Source of the DNA: Brevundimonas sp.
GTDB taxonomy: Bacteria > Pseudomonadota > Alphaproteobacteria > Caulobacterales > Caulobacteraceae
Length of the DNA: 64,000 nucleotides
NCBI RefSeq assembly: GCF_030656255.1
Contig: NZ_JAUSOE010000026.1
Span: forward strand, 29,382-93,381
Direction of reading: 5' to 3'
How positions within the stretch are numbered: the first letter of the stretch is position 1; every line of letters begins with the position of its first letter. The position numbers and the translations under genes are program-made. Shown piece by piece: positions 57,030 to 64,000 of the stretch. A model generated the notes under the pieces. That model saw nothing but the letters and a program-made list of their open reading frames with translations, did no database searches and was not told the origin of the DNA.

Positions 57030-57059
57030 ACAAACCTTTAAGGGACATTGAGGGTTTGT
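57030..57059 (+). promoter_or_regulatory. Inverted repeat over the recombinase ribosome-binding site
   Basis: ACAAACC (57030-57036) pairs with GGTTTGT (57053-57059), ending 1 nt before the ATG at 57061 and covering the GAGGG site. A folded leader would block translation. Confidence 0.5.
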
Positions 57060-57060
57060 C

Positions 57061-57762
57061 ATGGACGGGTCATTCATAGCCTATTATCGGGTCAGCACCC
57101 TGAAACAGGGGGAGTCTGGCCTTGGACTTGAAGCGCAGAAGCTTGCCGTTGAGTCCTTCCTCAACGGTGGCGCGTGGACGGTGGCGGGAGAGTTCACAGA
57201 GGTAGAGACTGGCAAGATCGCCGCACGTCCCGAACTGTCCAAGGCCATCGACCTGTGTAAGGCCACAGGCTCGAAGCTGCTGATTGCCAAACTCGATAGG
57301 TTGAGCCGGAACGTCCACTTCCTGTCTGGACTGCATGAAGAGGGCATCGAGTTCATTGCCGTGGACATGCCCACGGCGTCCCGGTTCACAGTCCACATCA
57401 TGGCCGCCGTTGCCGAGCAAGAGGCCGCAGCCATCAGCCAGCGCACCAAGGCGGCTCTCGGGTCGATTAAGGCGAGGATCGCGGCCAACGGTCACCACGT
57501 CACCAAGAATGGACGTGTGATCACCCGCTTGGGCAATGGTCGAACCTTCGATGACTCTGCCCGCAACCGTGCTGTGACCGTGGTGAAGGCGAAAGCAGAC
57601 GAACATGCCGCGAAGGTTAGGCCGACCATCATGACGCTGCGAGCCACGGGCATGTCCCTGCAAGAGGTCGCCGACCATCTGAACACGTTGGGCGTCCCCA
57701 CGCCTCGGGGAGCCAAATGGGCCGCCACGACCGTCCAGAGAGCCGAGAAACGGGCCGCTTGA
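57061..57762 (+). CDS. Small serine recombinase / resolvase
   Basis: 233 residues. Catalytic domain MDGSFIAYYRVSTLKQGESGLGLEAQ (Ser of YYRVST), then ETGKIAARPELSKAIDLCKATGSKLLIAKLDRLSRN, the long E-helix, and a short recombinase-like HTH region near the C-terminus (TLRATGMSLQEVADHLNTLGVPTPRGAKW). Lacks the zinc-ribbon and long C-terminal domain of integrases, so it is more like a resolvase or invertase. Second recombinase inside the prophage; no flanking inverted repeats were recognised. Confidence 0.82.
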   Translation: MDGSFIAYYRVSTLKQGESGLGLEAQKLAVESFLNGGAWTVAGEFTEVETGKIAARPELSKAIDLCKATGSKLLIAKLDRLSRNVHFLSGLHEEGIEFIAVDMPTASRFTVHIMAAVAEQEAAAISQRTKAALGSIKARIAANGHHVTKNGRVITRLGNGRTFDDSARNRAVTVVKAKADEHAAKVRPTIMTLRATGMSLQEVADHLNTLGVPTPRGAKWAATTVQRAEKRAA

Positions 57763-57893
57763 ATATCTGATTTCTCTTTCAATCTCGGGGTTGCGCGCGA
57801 GGGCCTGTGAATAGGCATTTCCGCTTGCTGGACGCCCTGCCCTCAATCTTCCGAGCCACCCGCCCCCGATGCCCTAAAGGCTCTCACAGCGGC

Positions 57894-58502
57894 CTAATAG
57901 GGATCGAGGCCGTATTCCTCGATAGCGGCCAGTAGGGTCGTTGCGTAGTTCTCTCGGATGCCGGTCAAGGCGACAGCCTGTCCTTGCAGCTTCCTGTTGT
58001 CGCTCTGGAAATCGAGCGGACGCAAATATTCGATCATTGGATAGGCTGCGTCGCCCACGGTCATCAGGGTGCTGATCAGGTTCATGCCTGACGCTCCCGG
58101 CTGGTTGTATTCGTCAAAGCGGGCGATCATCACCGGCTTCGTTTGCCAGCCACACAGCTTGTCCGCTTGGGCGGCGATCATACCCATGGCGGTCGCGTAT
58201 TCCTCTTCGAAATAGTCGGTTGTGAAATCCGCCAGCCCGTCCACTGCCCTTTCGAGGATCGTGGCGGTGTAGGCGAGCACTTCGAACGTGAACACGTCCG
58301 CGTTGATGACCTTTCCGAAATTCTTCGGCGGGCCTTCCTTGACCATGTGGGACGCCATGTCCTCGATCAATGACCCGATCAGCAGGGACAGGGCGGCTTC
58401 GTGCTGGCGCCCTCTCCCCGCTTCCATGATCCTGATGGTCTTTTGAATGTCCGACCGTCTGACCTGATCAAACAGCGGGTGCTTCTTACCAAATCCGAAC
58501 AT
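57894..58502 (-). CDS. Hypothetical protein
   Basis: 202 residues, mostly helical: MFGFGKKHPLFDQVRRSDIQKTIRIMEAGRGRQHEAALSLLIGSLIEDMASHMVKEG, then FTFEVLAYTATILERAVDGLADFTTDYFEEEYATAMGMIAAQADKLCGW. No membrane segment, no known motif. Lies 10 nt behind the 58513 gene's stop, so the two may be cotranscribed. Confidence 0.5.
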   Translation of the reverse strand: MFGFGKKHPLFDQVRRSDIQKTIRIMEAGRGRQHEAALSLLIGSLIEDMASHMVKEGPPKNFGKVINADVFTFEVLAYTATILERAVDGLADFTTDYFEEEYATAMGMIAAQADKLCGWQTKPVMIARFDEYNQPGASGMNLISTLMTVGDAAYPMIEYLRPLDFQSDNRKLQGQAVALTGIRENYATTLLAAIEEYGLDPY

Positions 58503-58512
58503 CAGTGGTCTT

Positions 58513-58956
58513 TCATTGGCAAGGGAAGCCCGTCACGGCCAACTGTTCGTTGACTTCGATTGGACCGGCTGCGGTGGCGATCACCCCGAAGCTGTAGACG
58601 ATGTTTTCGCCGATATCCCATTCCGCCGACAGGGTGCTGATTTCCCCGGCGGCTGACCTGTAGTGGTGGGCGGTCATGGTGGGTTCGCCGAGATCGGCGG
58701 TCTTGTCCTGAACGCTGTCGGTATAGGCATGCAGGTCGCGTCCGACCTTGCGTTGGATGCTGACCGCCCGGCCGTTGCAGAACAGGACATGACCATCTTG
58801 GCCGAAATACATTTGCGACCCCGGTTTGCCGCTGATGTCGGACAGGGTGCCAGACATGACGCGCGCCACTTCCTGCGGGCTGTCGCCTATTTCGACGCCG
58901 GTGAAGATCGTCACAGGATCGTTGAACGCGGCCAGCGCAAGCAAGGTCAAAAGCAT
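58513..58956 (-). CDS. Hypothetical exported protein
   Basis: 147 residues from MLLTLLALAAFNDPVTIFTGVEIGD; a short hydrophobic N-terminus suggests export but no clean cleavage site. Contains SPQEVARVMSGTLSDISGKPGSQMYFGQDGHVLFCNGRAVSIQRKVG, a layout like small periplasmic beta domains. An ATG at 58986 would add ten residues. Function unknown. Confidence 0.45.
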   Translation of the reverse strand: MLLTLLALAAFNDPVTIFTGVEIGDSPQEVARVMSGTLSDISGKPGSQMYFGQDGHVLFCNGRAVSIQRKVGRDLHAYTDSVQDKTADLGEPTMTAHHYRSAAGEISTLSAEWDIGENIVYSFGVIATAAGPIEVNEQLAVTGFPCQ

Positions 58957-59025
58957 CTTGGTTCTCCCCCCTCCATCGTCGCCCAACCGCAGCCCAATGG
59001 CCAGACGGCTCGCGCTACGGGTGCC

Positions 59026-59829
59026 TTATCGCTGCATTGACTGTGAGAGGGCGAACCAACGCTGTTCGATGTTGCTGATCGCCACTTCATCGGCCTCCGC
59101 GCTCTTCCGTGCTGCTATCGAGAACTGTCGAAGCGCGACCATCTGCGCCCTGATCGCAAACCAGAGGGCGCGCGGCATCCCGTCTGTGTCGGGGCCGAAA
59201 GACAGGCCGAACGATCCGTCTTCATGCCCTGCCCCATAGTGACCGAGGGACGACACCGAGGCATGCCCGGCGATGCCGCATAGTGCCGAATAGAACTGAT
59301 AGTCGTCGCCCATCTCTGCGAGTTCGGACAACCTCTGTGGTTGGGGCGCCCGCTTGCCTTTGCCCTGTCTCCCGTTGAGCGGTTCAAAGCCGAGTCTGAC
59401 CCGTGAAAACTGGTCATCCTCCATGAGGGCTTCAGCCGCCGTTTCGCGATCCTTGATGAAGTATCCTATCCAGAACGCACATTCGTAGATCACCCGAGAC
59501 AGGTTTTGACTTTCGACGGTCAGGCCCCGTTCTGCGAGGATGACGGCACCGGCGAATGTGTCGTTCGATCTGGCGATAAGGCGAGCCACCAGAGCGTCAG
59601 GGCCAAGCCAAATCCCTCGGCCTTCTGTGTCCTGCCAGAGCATCAGCGACAACCGGTTAAGGTCTTGAGCCACGGCGAACCATTCTCGATGGGGTTCTGT
59701 CTGGCTTGCGGCATCCACGGCCAGCAGGGGCGAAAGGAAGCCATCGGCCCGCATGGACTGATCAAGCAGCCGATCCCGAATGCTCTCGATGATGTCGGGT
59801 GGGAGGTCTTCGAGGTCAAAAGGCTTCAT
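59026..59829 (-). CDS. DUF5677-like helical protein
   Basis: 267 residues from MKPFDLEDLPPDIIESIRDRLL; an upstream frame to 59913 runs through the operator element and is rejected. LILAERGLTVESQNLSRVIYECAFWIGYFIKDRETAAEALMEDDQFSR has the arrangement of DUF5677 proteins (all-helical, HEPN-like in appearance). Also YSALCGIAGHASVSSLGHYG. Divergent from the cluster beginning at 59946, sharing operator copy A. Confidence 0.5.
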   Translation of the reverse strand: MKPFDLEDLPPDIIESIRDRLLDQSMRADGFLSPLLAVDAASQTEPHREWFAVAQDLNRLSLMLWQDTEGRGIWLGPDALVARLIARSNDTFAGAVILAERGLTVESQNLSRVIYECAFWIGYFIKDRETAAEALMEDDQFSRVRLGFEPLNGRQGKGKRAPQPQRLSELAEMGDDYQFYSALCGIAGHASVSSLGHYGAGHEDGSFGLSFGPDTDGMPRALWFAIRAQMVALRQFSIAARKSAEADEVAISNIEQRWFALSQSMQR

Positions 59830-59864
59830 GCCGTCGTTATCCCACAAAGGGCCGCGAACGAAAA

Positions 59865-59933
59865 CGTATGTGCCAGCATATTTTCGCTTGACCCTTTCGT
59901 TATGTGCCAGCATACATATGCCAGCACATACGA
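59865..59933 (+). promoter_or_regulatory. Three-iteron promoter/operator, copy A
   Basis: TGCCAGCA occurs at 59871, 59905 and 59919 (spacings 34 and 14). TTGACC (59888-59893) makes a -35 element with a CATACA-like -10 at 59911, so repeats 2 and 3 straddle the promoter and repeat 1 is upstream. The outer TATGTGC...GCACATA also forms an inverted repeat. Nearly identical to copy B at 61811. Confidence 0.75.
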
Positions 59934-59945
59934 AGGAACACAGCG

Positions 59946-60512
59946 ATGACCACCACGACTGTCGAACAAGTCCGCGCCGCCCAAGTCCCCGTTGGCGCCC
60001 TCAAGATCACCGCGAAGAACTCTGACGCTGTGGTCTTCGTCTACACCAACGCTGCTGGTCATCCCTGCGCCATGGGTTTCGCCGGTCGTCGCACCAAGCC
60101 CGATTTCCGCATCCGCTACATGTCGGCGGCTGGCCGTGAGAAGGCTGTCACCACCTACTTCGCTTCGGCTGCTGGCATCGCGGCTCGCAAGGCTGAAGTG
60201 AAGGCCAAAGCCAAGGCCGGTCACAAGCTGATGGTGGGTCATATCCTCTGCGCTTCGTGGGGATACGAACAGACGAACGTCGATTGGTATGAGGTCGTTC
60301 GCGTCACCACGTCGTCGGTCGAGGTCCGCAAGATCAAGGGCAACGTCACCGATGATGGTGGCGACCGTGGCCAGTGCGTGCCGATGGCTGGCGAGTTCGT
60401 TGGGGAAGCCATGCTGCGCCGGGTGAACCAGTGGGGTTCGGTTCGGATCGACAGTTCGCGTTCGGCTTCGCTGTGGGAAGGCCGCCCCGTCTACTGGTCG
60501 TCATATCACTAA
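59946..60512 (+). CDS. Hypothetical protein under operator copy A
   Basis: 188 residues from MTTTTVEQVRAAQVPVGALKITAKNSDAVVFVYTNAAGHPCAMGFAGRRTKPDF. Basic middle (AARKAEVKAKAKAGHKLMVGHIL), then a beta-rich half (NVDWYEVVRVTTSSVEVRKIKGN...MLRRVNQWGSVRIDSSRSASLWEG). Ribosome-binding site GAAGGA. No family recognised; the Lys/Arg content would suit nucleic acid binding. Confidence 0.55.
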   Translation: MTTTTVEQVRAAQVPVGALKITAKNSDAVVFVYTNAAGHPCAMGFAGRRTKPDFRIRYMSAAGREKAVTTYFASAAGIAARKAEVKAKAKAGHKLMVGHILCASWGYEQTNVDWYEVVRVTTSSVEVRKIKGNVTDDGGDRGQCVPMAGEFVGEAMLRRVNQWGSVRIDSSRSASLWEGRPVYWSSYH

Positions 60513-60601
60513 CGGCCGGTAAGCATCTTTCCCCGGCCATTATGGATGACAGCCGGGGAAGCTGTGAGACAATCCATTATCTTCAACAGATCGGAGCGCA
60601 T

Positions 60602-61354
60602 ATGACCCGCGAATACGGCAAGACCGAAATCTTCTACGGCTTCGGTAAGGACAAGGATCAGGCTTTTGCTGATCAGCTTTCCGAAGAACTGAAGGGTTTG
60701 GGCGTCAACGCCCGTGTTCGCTTCGATCCGCGCTATGGCGTGTCTGCGACGGTGTTCCGTGTCGAGGACGGACTTGCCTTGCGGATGGTCACGAATGAGT
60801 GGCGGTCAGAGGCTTGGCGTATCACGACGGTCAACGGCGGTTTGCAGCACCGGATTGACGGTCCTGCCCGAACTGCCCGCTATGAGTGGGGCGAGGAACG
60901 CGCGTTCTACATCTACGGCGACGAAGTATCGGAAGAGACGCAGAAGGCTGCGGAACGGGCTGGCCTCGGGTGGGACGATCTTTGGTATTGGATCGGCGGT
61001 GTTCGGGACGGCGTTGACAAGAATGCCGATTTCGCTGGCCCGGTCTGGAAGCGGTGGCCAACGCTGTTGGTGGCTGGCTCCGGTTGGCAAGCCAAGTGCG
61101 CGCGGGTGATCGCCAAGGCTGGTCTGGAAGGCCGTGCGAAAGTTGCAGCGGGTCCGAAGCTGCGGGGTCAGTTCGCCGTCGTGTTCGACAGCATGGAAAG
61201 CCTTTCCGCCTTCGAAGCTGGCATGGCTGATCAACGCGGCCTCGATCACTTCCACAACGGGCGACGCTCTGTGATCCCTCCGCTTGGCCACTACGAACCG
61301 AAGTTCCGCATGCTGGCCAATGAGGATGGCCGGTGGCCTTGGGAGGCTGTGTGA
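60602..61354 (+). CDS. Hypothetical protein
   Basis: 250 residues from MTREYGKTEIFYGFGKDKDQAFADQLSEELKGLGVNARVRFDPRYGVSATVFRVEDGLALRMVTNEWRSEAWRITTVNGG. The in-frame extension back to 60374 overlaps the previous gene and is rejected. Several Trp-rich segments (WDDLWYWIGG, WKRWPTLLVAGSGWQAKCARVIAKAGLEG). Stop overlaps the next start (TGATG). Function unknown. Confidence 0.55.
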   Translation: MTREYGKTEIFYGFGKDKDQAFADQLSEELKGLGVNARVRFDPRYGVSATVFRVEDGLALRMVTNEWRSEAWRITTVNGGLQHRIDGPARTARYEWGEERAFYIYGDEVSEETQKAAERAGLGWDDLWYWIGGVRDGVDKNADFAGPVWKRWPTLLVAGSGWQAKCARVIAKAGLEGRAKVAAGPKLRGQFAVVFDSMESLSAFEAGMADQRGLDHFHNGRRSVIPPLGHYEPKFRMLANEDGRWPWEAV

Positions 61355-61809
61355 TGCGGATCGACAATCCCTATCATCCCACCATCGCCACGACGCTCGA
61401 TCTGGTGAAAACCCTGCTGGCTCTGGACCCTGCAAATCATGACCCGGCGGTATCGAAACTCGCCAAGGCCGTTTGGCCGGAAAATGGGGAAGAGTTGTGG
61501 AAGGGCGTTGTTATCGCGGACAACCGATTTGATCCTGATGAACCTTTCAGTGGAACGACGCGCGCCAAGTTCAACAATGGCACGATAACAGTCGATCATG
61601 CTGCGTTCACTGACTTCAACATCAAAGGTCCGTGGTTTGAGGTTCAAATCATTCAGCGCGACTCGACGCCAGTCTATCGGCGTAGCTTCAGTGGCCCCTA
61701 CGGCGATGAATCTTACTGCTTCGACCTTGAGATCATCCGAGGCAAAAACACGGTGCGTTATCTTGATTGGGCGAAGCGCACCGGCACCCTCCTAAAAATG
61801 TTCTCCTAA
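61354..61809 (+). CDS. Hypothetical protein
   Basis: 151 residues from MRIDNPYHPTIATTLDLVKTLLALDPANHDPAVSKLAKAVWPENGEELWKG. Translationally coupled to the gene before it. The second half (WFEVQIIQRDSTPVYRRSFSGPYGDESYCFDLEIIRGKNTVRYLDWA) looks beta-rich. No family recognised. Operator copy B begins directly after its stop. Confidence 0.5.
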   Translation: MRIDNPYHPTIATTLDLVKTLLALDPANHDPAVSKLAKAVWPENGEELWKGVVIADNRFDPDEPFSGTTRAKFNNGTITVDHAAFTDFNIKGPWFEVQIIQRDSTPVYRRSFSGPYGDESYCFDLEIIRGKNTVRYLDWAKRTGTLLKMFS

Positions 61810-61810
61810 T

Positions 61811-61880
61811 CGTATGTGCCAGCATATTTCCGCTTGACCTCTCCGTTATGTGCCAGCATACATGTGCCAGCACATACGGA
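61811..61880 (+). promoter_or_regulatory. Three-iteron promoter/operator, copy B
   Basis: TGCCAGCA at 61817, 61851 and 61865, the same 34/14 spacing as copy A, with TTGACC at 61834-61839. The flanking bases are also nearly identical to copy A over about 68 bp. Drives the small gene at 61889 and probably those after it. Confidence 0.75.
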
Positions 61881-61888
61881 GAGACGAC

Positions 61889-62140
61889 ATGGCCACCGCC
61901 GCTTACACCATCACCCCGGCCCGCTACTCGAAGGGCAACTTCATCGTTCAGACCCACAAAGAAGGTCCGTGGAAGGGTCGCGCCGAACGTCTGATCATGG
62001 ATGGTCTGAAGTGCCGCTATACGGGCCGCGAACGTGGCTTCGTCGCTTCGGCCGCGAAGGTCAGCAAGTTTGAAGCTGCATTCGCCGCCGGTTGGGATTT
62101 CGACTTCATGACGCGGGCTAACGGCCCGGTCGCGGCTTGA
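61889..62140 (+). CDS. Hypothetical small basic protein under operator copy B
   Basis: 83 residues: MATAAYTITPARYSKGNFIVQTHKEGPWKGRAERLIMDGLKCRYTGRERGFVASAAKVSKFEAAFAAGWDFDFMTRANGPVAA. Basic, probably nucleic-acid binding by composition only. GGAGA ribosome-binding site. No family recognised. Confidence 0.55.
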   Translation: MATAAYTITPARYSKGNFIVQTHKEGPWKGRAERLIMDGLKCRYTGRERGFVASAAKVSKFEAAFAAGWDFDFMTRANGPVAA

Positions 62141-62152
62141 TCGGGAGTGGTG

Positions 62153-62305
62153 ATGATGCCCGTTCGTTATGACCTGATCGACAGCCAGACCGCCAAGGTC
62201 GTGGACAGCTTCAAGACCCGTGATCGCGCTTATCGTGCTGCGGATCGCAAGGATGCTGCTTACGGCGCCGTCCGCTACATCGTTCGCCCGGTGTGGGCCG
62301 ACTGA
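62153..62305 (+). CDS. Hypothetical 50-residue protein
   Basis: MMPVRYDLIDSQTAKVVDSFKTRDRAYRAADRKDAAYGAVRYIVRPVWAD, with GGGAG five nt before the tandem ATGs. Pattern YDLIDSQTAKVV.SFKTRDRAYRAADRKD..YGA.RY resembles short phage proteins that carry one strand-helix-strand unit. Codon use is like its neighbours. Between copy B's first gene and the 62317 gene. Confidence 0.55.
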   Translation: MMPVRYDLIDSQTAKVVDSFKTRDRAYRAADRKDAAYGAVRYIVRPVWAD

Positions 62306-62316
62306 AGGGAGCCGCA

Positions 62317-62850
62317 ATGACCCATGACGTAAGTCCCGCCTCCCCGGACATTGACCCGACCAAGGTCGAATTCCGCCTGAAGGTGACTTTTGTTCTTCGA
62401 GCAACGCTCGATGATCCCGACCACTGGCGCCAGATCGACGCATACGACCGGAGCAAAGCAGAGATTGAGGCCATGCTGACCGGGGTTCTTGAAGCACCAG
62501 AATTCAGGAAGGTCGGGCCTAACCACGACCTAATGACCGTCACCGTTCGCAGCGAGCGTGACATCACCATGTTGATGACCGCCGCGTTTGAACTGATCAT
62601 GTCGGAAAGTTGGTTCGTCGAGATTCACGCCGTGGGCCATGAACCCTACAGCGAGCGTCACCGCACTGGTGGGCCGTCATATACCGGCAAGATAAACCAC
62701 CTTGGTCAAACCCTCGCGCGCCCTCGCCATACGTTCTGGCTTTGGGGTGAAGAGGTCACGCGGCGAGAGCATGCAAAGCTTGTGAAGGATGGCACAGCTT
62801 TCAGCCCGATCCTGTTTGAACAATGGCATGCGGCGCGCGATGCGAAATAG
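62317..62850 (+). CDS. Hypothetical protein
   Basis: 177 residues from MTHDVSPASPDIDPTKVEFRLKVTFVLRATLDDPDHWRQIDAYDRSKAEIEAMLTGVLEAPEFRKVG. Alpha/beta appearance, no known motif. Stop immediately before the ribbon-helix-helix-like gene. Confidence 0.5.
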   Translation: MTHDVSPASPDIDPTKVEFRLKVTFVLRATLDDPDHWRQIDAYDRSKAEIEAMLTGVLEAPEFRKVGPNHDLMTVTVRSERDITMLMTAAFELIMSESWFVEIHAVGHEPYSERHRTGGPSYTGKINHLGQTLARPRHTFWLWGEEVTRREHAKLVKDGTAFSPILFEQWHAARDAK

Positions 62851-62851
62851 C

Positions 62852-63103
62852 ATGGACCTTGTGGACCTGATGGCCGTGCGGCATGCAGAGGCCATGACAG
62901 AATCCAAACCCAAGGTTTCGGCCACGGATGCCCGGCGGGCTGCGTCGGCGGCCTATCACAAGAAACGGGCGGACGCCGGGATGAAGAAAGTCACGGTGTG
63001 GCTATCTCCCGAGGCGCAGGACGCCCTTGAGAAACTGAAGGACGTCCACGGCTCGAAGGACAAGGCCGTGGACACCCTGATCATTCAGGCGGCGAAGGCC
63101 TGA
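62852..63103 (+). CDS. Ribbon-helix-helix-like small protein
   Basis: 83 residues from MDLVDLMAVRHAEAM; an ATG at 62840 is also in frame. The segment KKVTVWLSPEAQDALEKLKDVHGSKDKAVDTLIIQAAKA has the strand-helix-helix form of CopG/Arc-type DNA-binding proteins. Possible regulator of this cluster, or the antitoxin-like partner of a neighbour. Stop overlaps the next start. Confidence 0.55.
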   Translation: MDLVDLMAVRHAEAMTESKPKVSATDARRAASAAYHKKRADAGMKKVTVWLSPEAQDALEKLKDVHGSKDKAVDTLIIQAAKA

Positions 63104-63492
63104 TGCGGGCACCGGTGGACATGTCCGCTGAAGAGCGCAGGTCGGGTCTGTGTCGGCAATGCGGGTTTCGCCCGGTATATGAAACTGACGCGATACTTTG
63201 CGAAGATTGCTACGAAGCAACGCGACAGAGCCACCAACAGAAAATCGCAGCCGACAACACCGCCAAAAAATCTGGACACAAAGTCCTCTGGGTTCTCGGG
63301 ATCATCGCGGTGCTATTCATCATCGGGCGATGCGCTTCGACGGGTTCCGACCAAAGCAGCAACATGCCAGCCAGCGACCAACGCGCTTACGATGAACTCC
63401 GAGCGAATGGTTATTCAGAATCCGAAGCGCGCGATGCAGCCGCAGGTGTCCGCCGTCTTTGCGAAGCAGGTGGCGGAACGGATTGTCGGTAA
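63103..63492 (+). CDS. Zinc-ribbon membrane protein
   Basis: 129 residues. N-terminal CRQCGFRPVYETDAILCEDC is a four-Cys zinc ribbon, followed by a membrane helix (VLWVLGIIAVLFIIGRCAS), then a soluble tail with YDELRANGYSESEARDAAAGVRRLCEAGG, a UBA-like helical repeat in appearance. Coupled to the preceding gene by TGATG. Cytoplasmic ribbon, exported tail predicted. Function unknown. Confidence 0.55.
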   Translation: MRAPVDMSAEERRSGLCRQCGFRPVYETDAILCEDCYEATRQSHQQKIAADNTAKKSGHKVLWVLGIIAVLFIIGRCASTGSDQSSNMPASDQRAYDELRANGYSESEARDAAAGVRRLCEAGGGTDCR

Positions 63493-63507
63493 CGATTGTG
63501 GCCGGAA

Positions 63508-63693
63508 CTATCGCCACCGCATCTTGAACAGCAGGACCAGCTTTTCGCTGTCGGTGTTGATCCAGAGGCGGTGTGGGTTGTCTTGGTCGTTGCCGATGGA
63601 TGCCGACCAAGCGTCGTCTGCGTTTTCCAGCAGCCATGTGAAGATCGCGGACAGGGGTTCGTCGGTGATCGCGCCGATTTTGAACCGGGTCAC
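63508..63693 (-). CDS. Hypothetical 61-residue protein
   Basis: MTRFKIGAITDEPLSAIFTWLLENADDAWSASIGNDQDNPHRLWINTDSEKLVLLFKMRWR from a GTG at 63693. Overlaps the upstream gene's stop by 4 nt (GTGA), good evidence it is real. No family recognised. Confidence 0.45.
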   Translation of the reverse strand: MTRFKIGAITDEPLSAIFTWLLENADDAWSASIGNDQDNPHRLWINTDSEKLVLLFKMRWR

Positions 63694-64000
63694 GGGCTAA
63701 CGCGGTCGGACCAGATCAGTCGGAACATGGCCGCGTCCTTTTGATGCTCGAAGCGCAGGACGTAGCTGATGCGGACGGAAGGCGCGAAGGTGTAGCACTC
63801 GAAGGGGCTGGCGACGATCAACGGCTTGCGGTCGAACTTCATCCCGTCGCACCAGTCCGCAGCCTCCCCGAGACAGCCGTAGACAGCCACGGTCACGTCG
63901 CGGTGCGCCAGCGGTTTGTAGGTTGGCCAGCCGACTGGATTGGTGGCCTTGTGCCAGTGGGGAGCGAAAGCCGTAGCTAGCGGCGTGTAGGTCAACCGGC
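63690..64000 (-). CDS. Hypothetical protein, possibly partial at window edge
   Basis: A frame open to the window end; a TTG at 63995 would give 101 residues (TYTPLATAFAPHWHKATNPVGWPTYKPLAHRDVTVAVYGCLGEAADWCDG...). It may begin outside. Coupled to the 63508 gene. No family recognised. Confidence 0.4.
   Translation of the reverse strand, partial: RLTYTPLATAFAPHWHKATNPVGWPTYKPLAHRDVTVAVYGCLGEAADWCDGMKFDRKPLIVASPFECYTFAPSVRISYVLRFEHQKDAAMFRLIWSDRVSP

Larger units (their letters stand above)
21080..64000. mobile_element. Prophage with contractile tail, partial (right end outside window)
   Basis: It begins at the broken radical SAM gene with a large serine integrase, continues with a complete minus-strand virion module (portal to fibres, 22.8-51.4 kb), then an accessory/regulatory arm of small genes to the window edge. 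At least 42.9 kb; attR is not seen. Tail gene order follows Mu/P2-type myophages, fibres resemble T4-type phages, and packaging genes are not visible. Serine integrase rather than DDE transposase excludes a Mu life cycle. Confidence 0.92.

Noticed and set aside
1-64000. tRNA, rRNA, riboswitch or toxin-antitoxin pairs
   Set aside because: No cloverleaf, rRNA segment or known riboswitch core was recognised by eye, and no convincing toxin stood beside the ribbon-helix-helix-like gene; a covariance-model scan was not possible.

Overview
The window is high-GC alphaproteobacterial DNA, most likely from Caulobacterales and probably Brevundimonas. This is judged from the gene order lptF-lptG-lptD-surA-pdxA-rsmA, the fab/mltG/yicC/gmk block, codon use, and two SOS boxes of the alphaproteobacterial type (GTTC-N7-GTTC). 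No rRNA, tRNA or CRISPR array was recognised.

Positions 1-20.65 kb are ordinary chromosome. A minus-strand group holds two related small lipoproteins, holC and pepA. Divergent from it is an envelope-biogenesis run on the plus strand (lptF, lptG, lptD, surA), followed by pdxA, rsmA, a small membrane protein and a PLP aminotransferase. A long minus-strand block then reads fabD - rhomboid - fabG - acpP - (terminator) - fabF - mltG - yicC - gmk. It is followed by a cytochrome b561/YceI fusion gene.

At 20.85-21.09 kb lies the 5' stump of a PA0069-type radical SAM gene with an SOS box in front. It is cut exactly at its CxxxCxxC cluster motif. Immediately behind is a large serine integrase (21121-22872), and everything from there to the window end (at least 42.9 kb) is one prophage. 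The right attachment site and the rest of the radical SAM gene lie outside the window.

From 51.4 kb down to 22.8 kb the minus strand carries the virion genes of a contractile-tailed phage. In order these are portal, scaffold, major capsid, connectors, sheath, tube, tail-assembly chaperone with a canonical -1 frameshift site, tape measure, baseplate hub and spike, gp46/gp47/gp48-like baseplate proteins, very large fibres and small membrane (lysis-type) proteins. The tail gene order is Mu/P2-like, but the fibre proteins resemble those of T4-type and cyanophage virions. About a dozen copies of an octamer of the type (C/G)TAAATA(C/T) lie upstream of the transcription units, many only 3-4 nt before the start codon and several containing the preceding gene's stop codon. 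This looks like a T4-type late-promoter system that makes leaderless messages. Homing-type nucleases (GIY-YIG, HNH-AP2) and a two-gene plus-strand membrane cassette are inserted into this module.

From 51.4 kb to the end is the regulatory and accessory arm. It holds an inverted-repeat operator region, an SOS-boxed umuDC pair whose UmuD lacks the catalytic Ser and Lys, several small membrane, secreted and lipoproteins, a DNA-binding protein and a second, small serine recombinase. It ends in a cluster of uncharacterised small proteins driven by two near-identical three-iteron promoter/operator elements. No terminase, endolysin, CI-like repressor or T4 gp55-like late sigma factor was recognised in the visible part.
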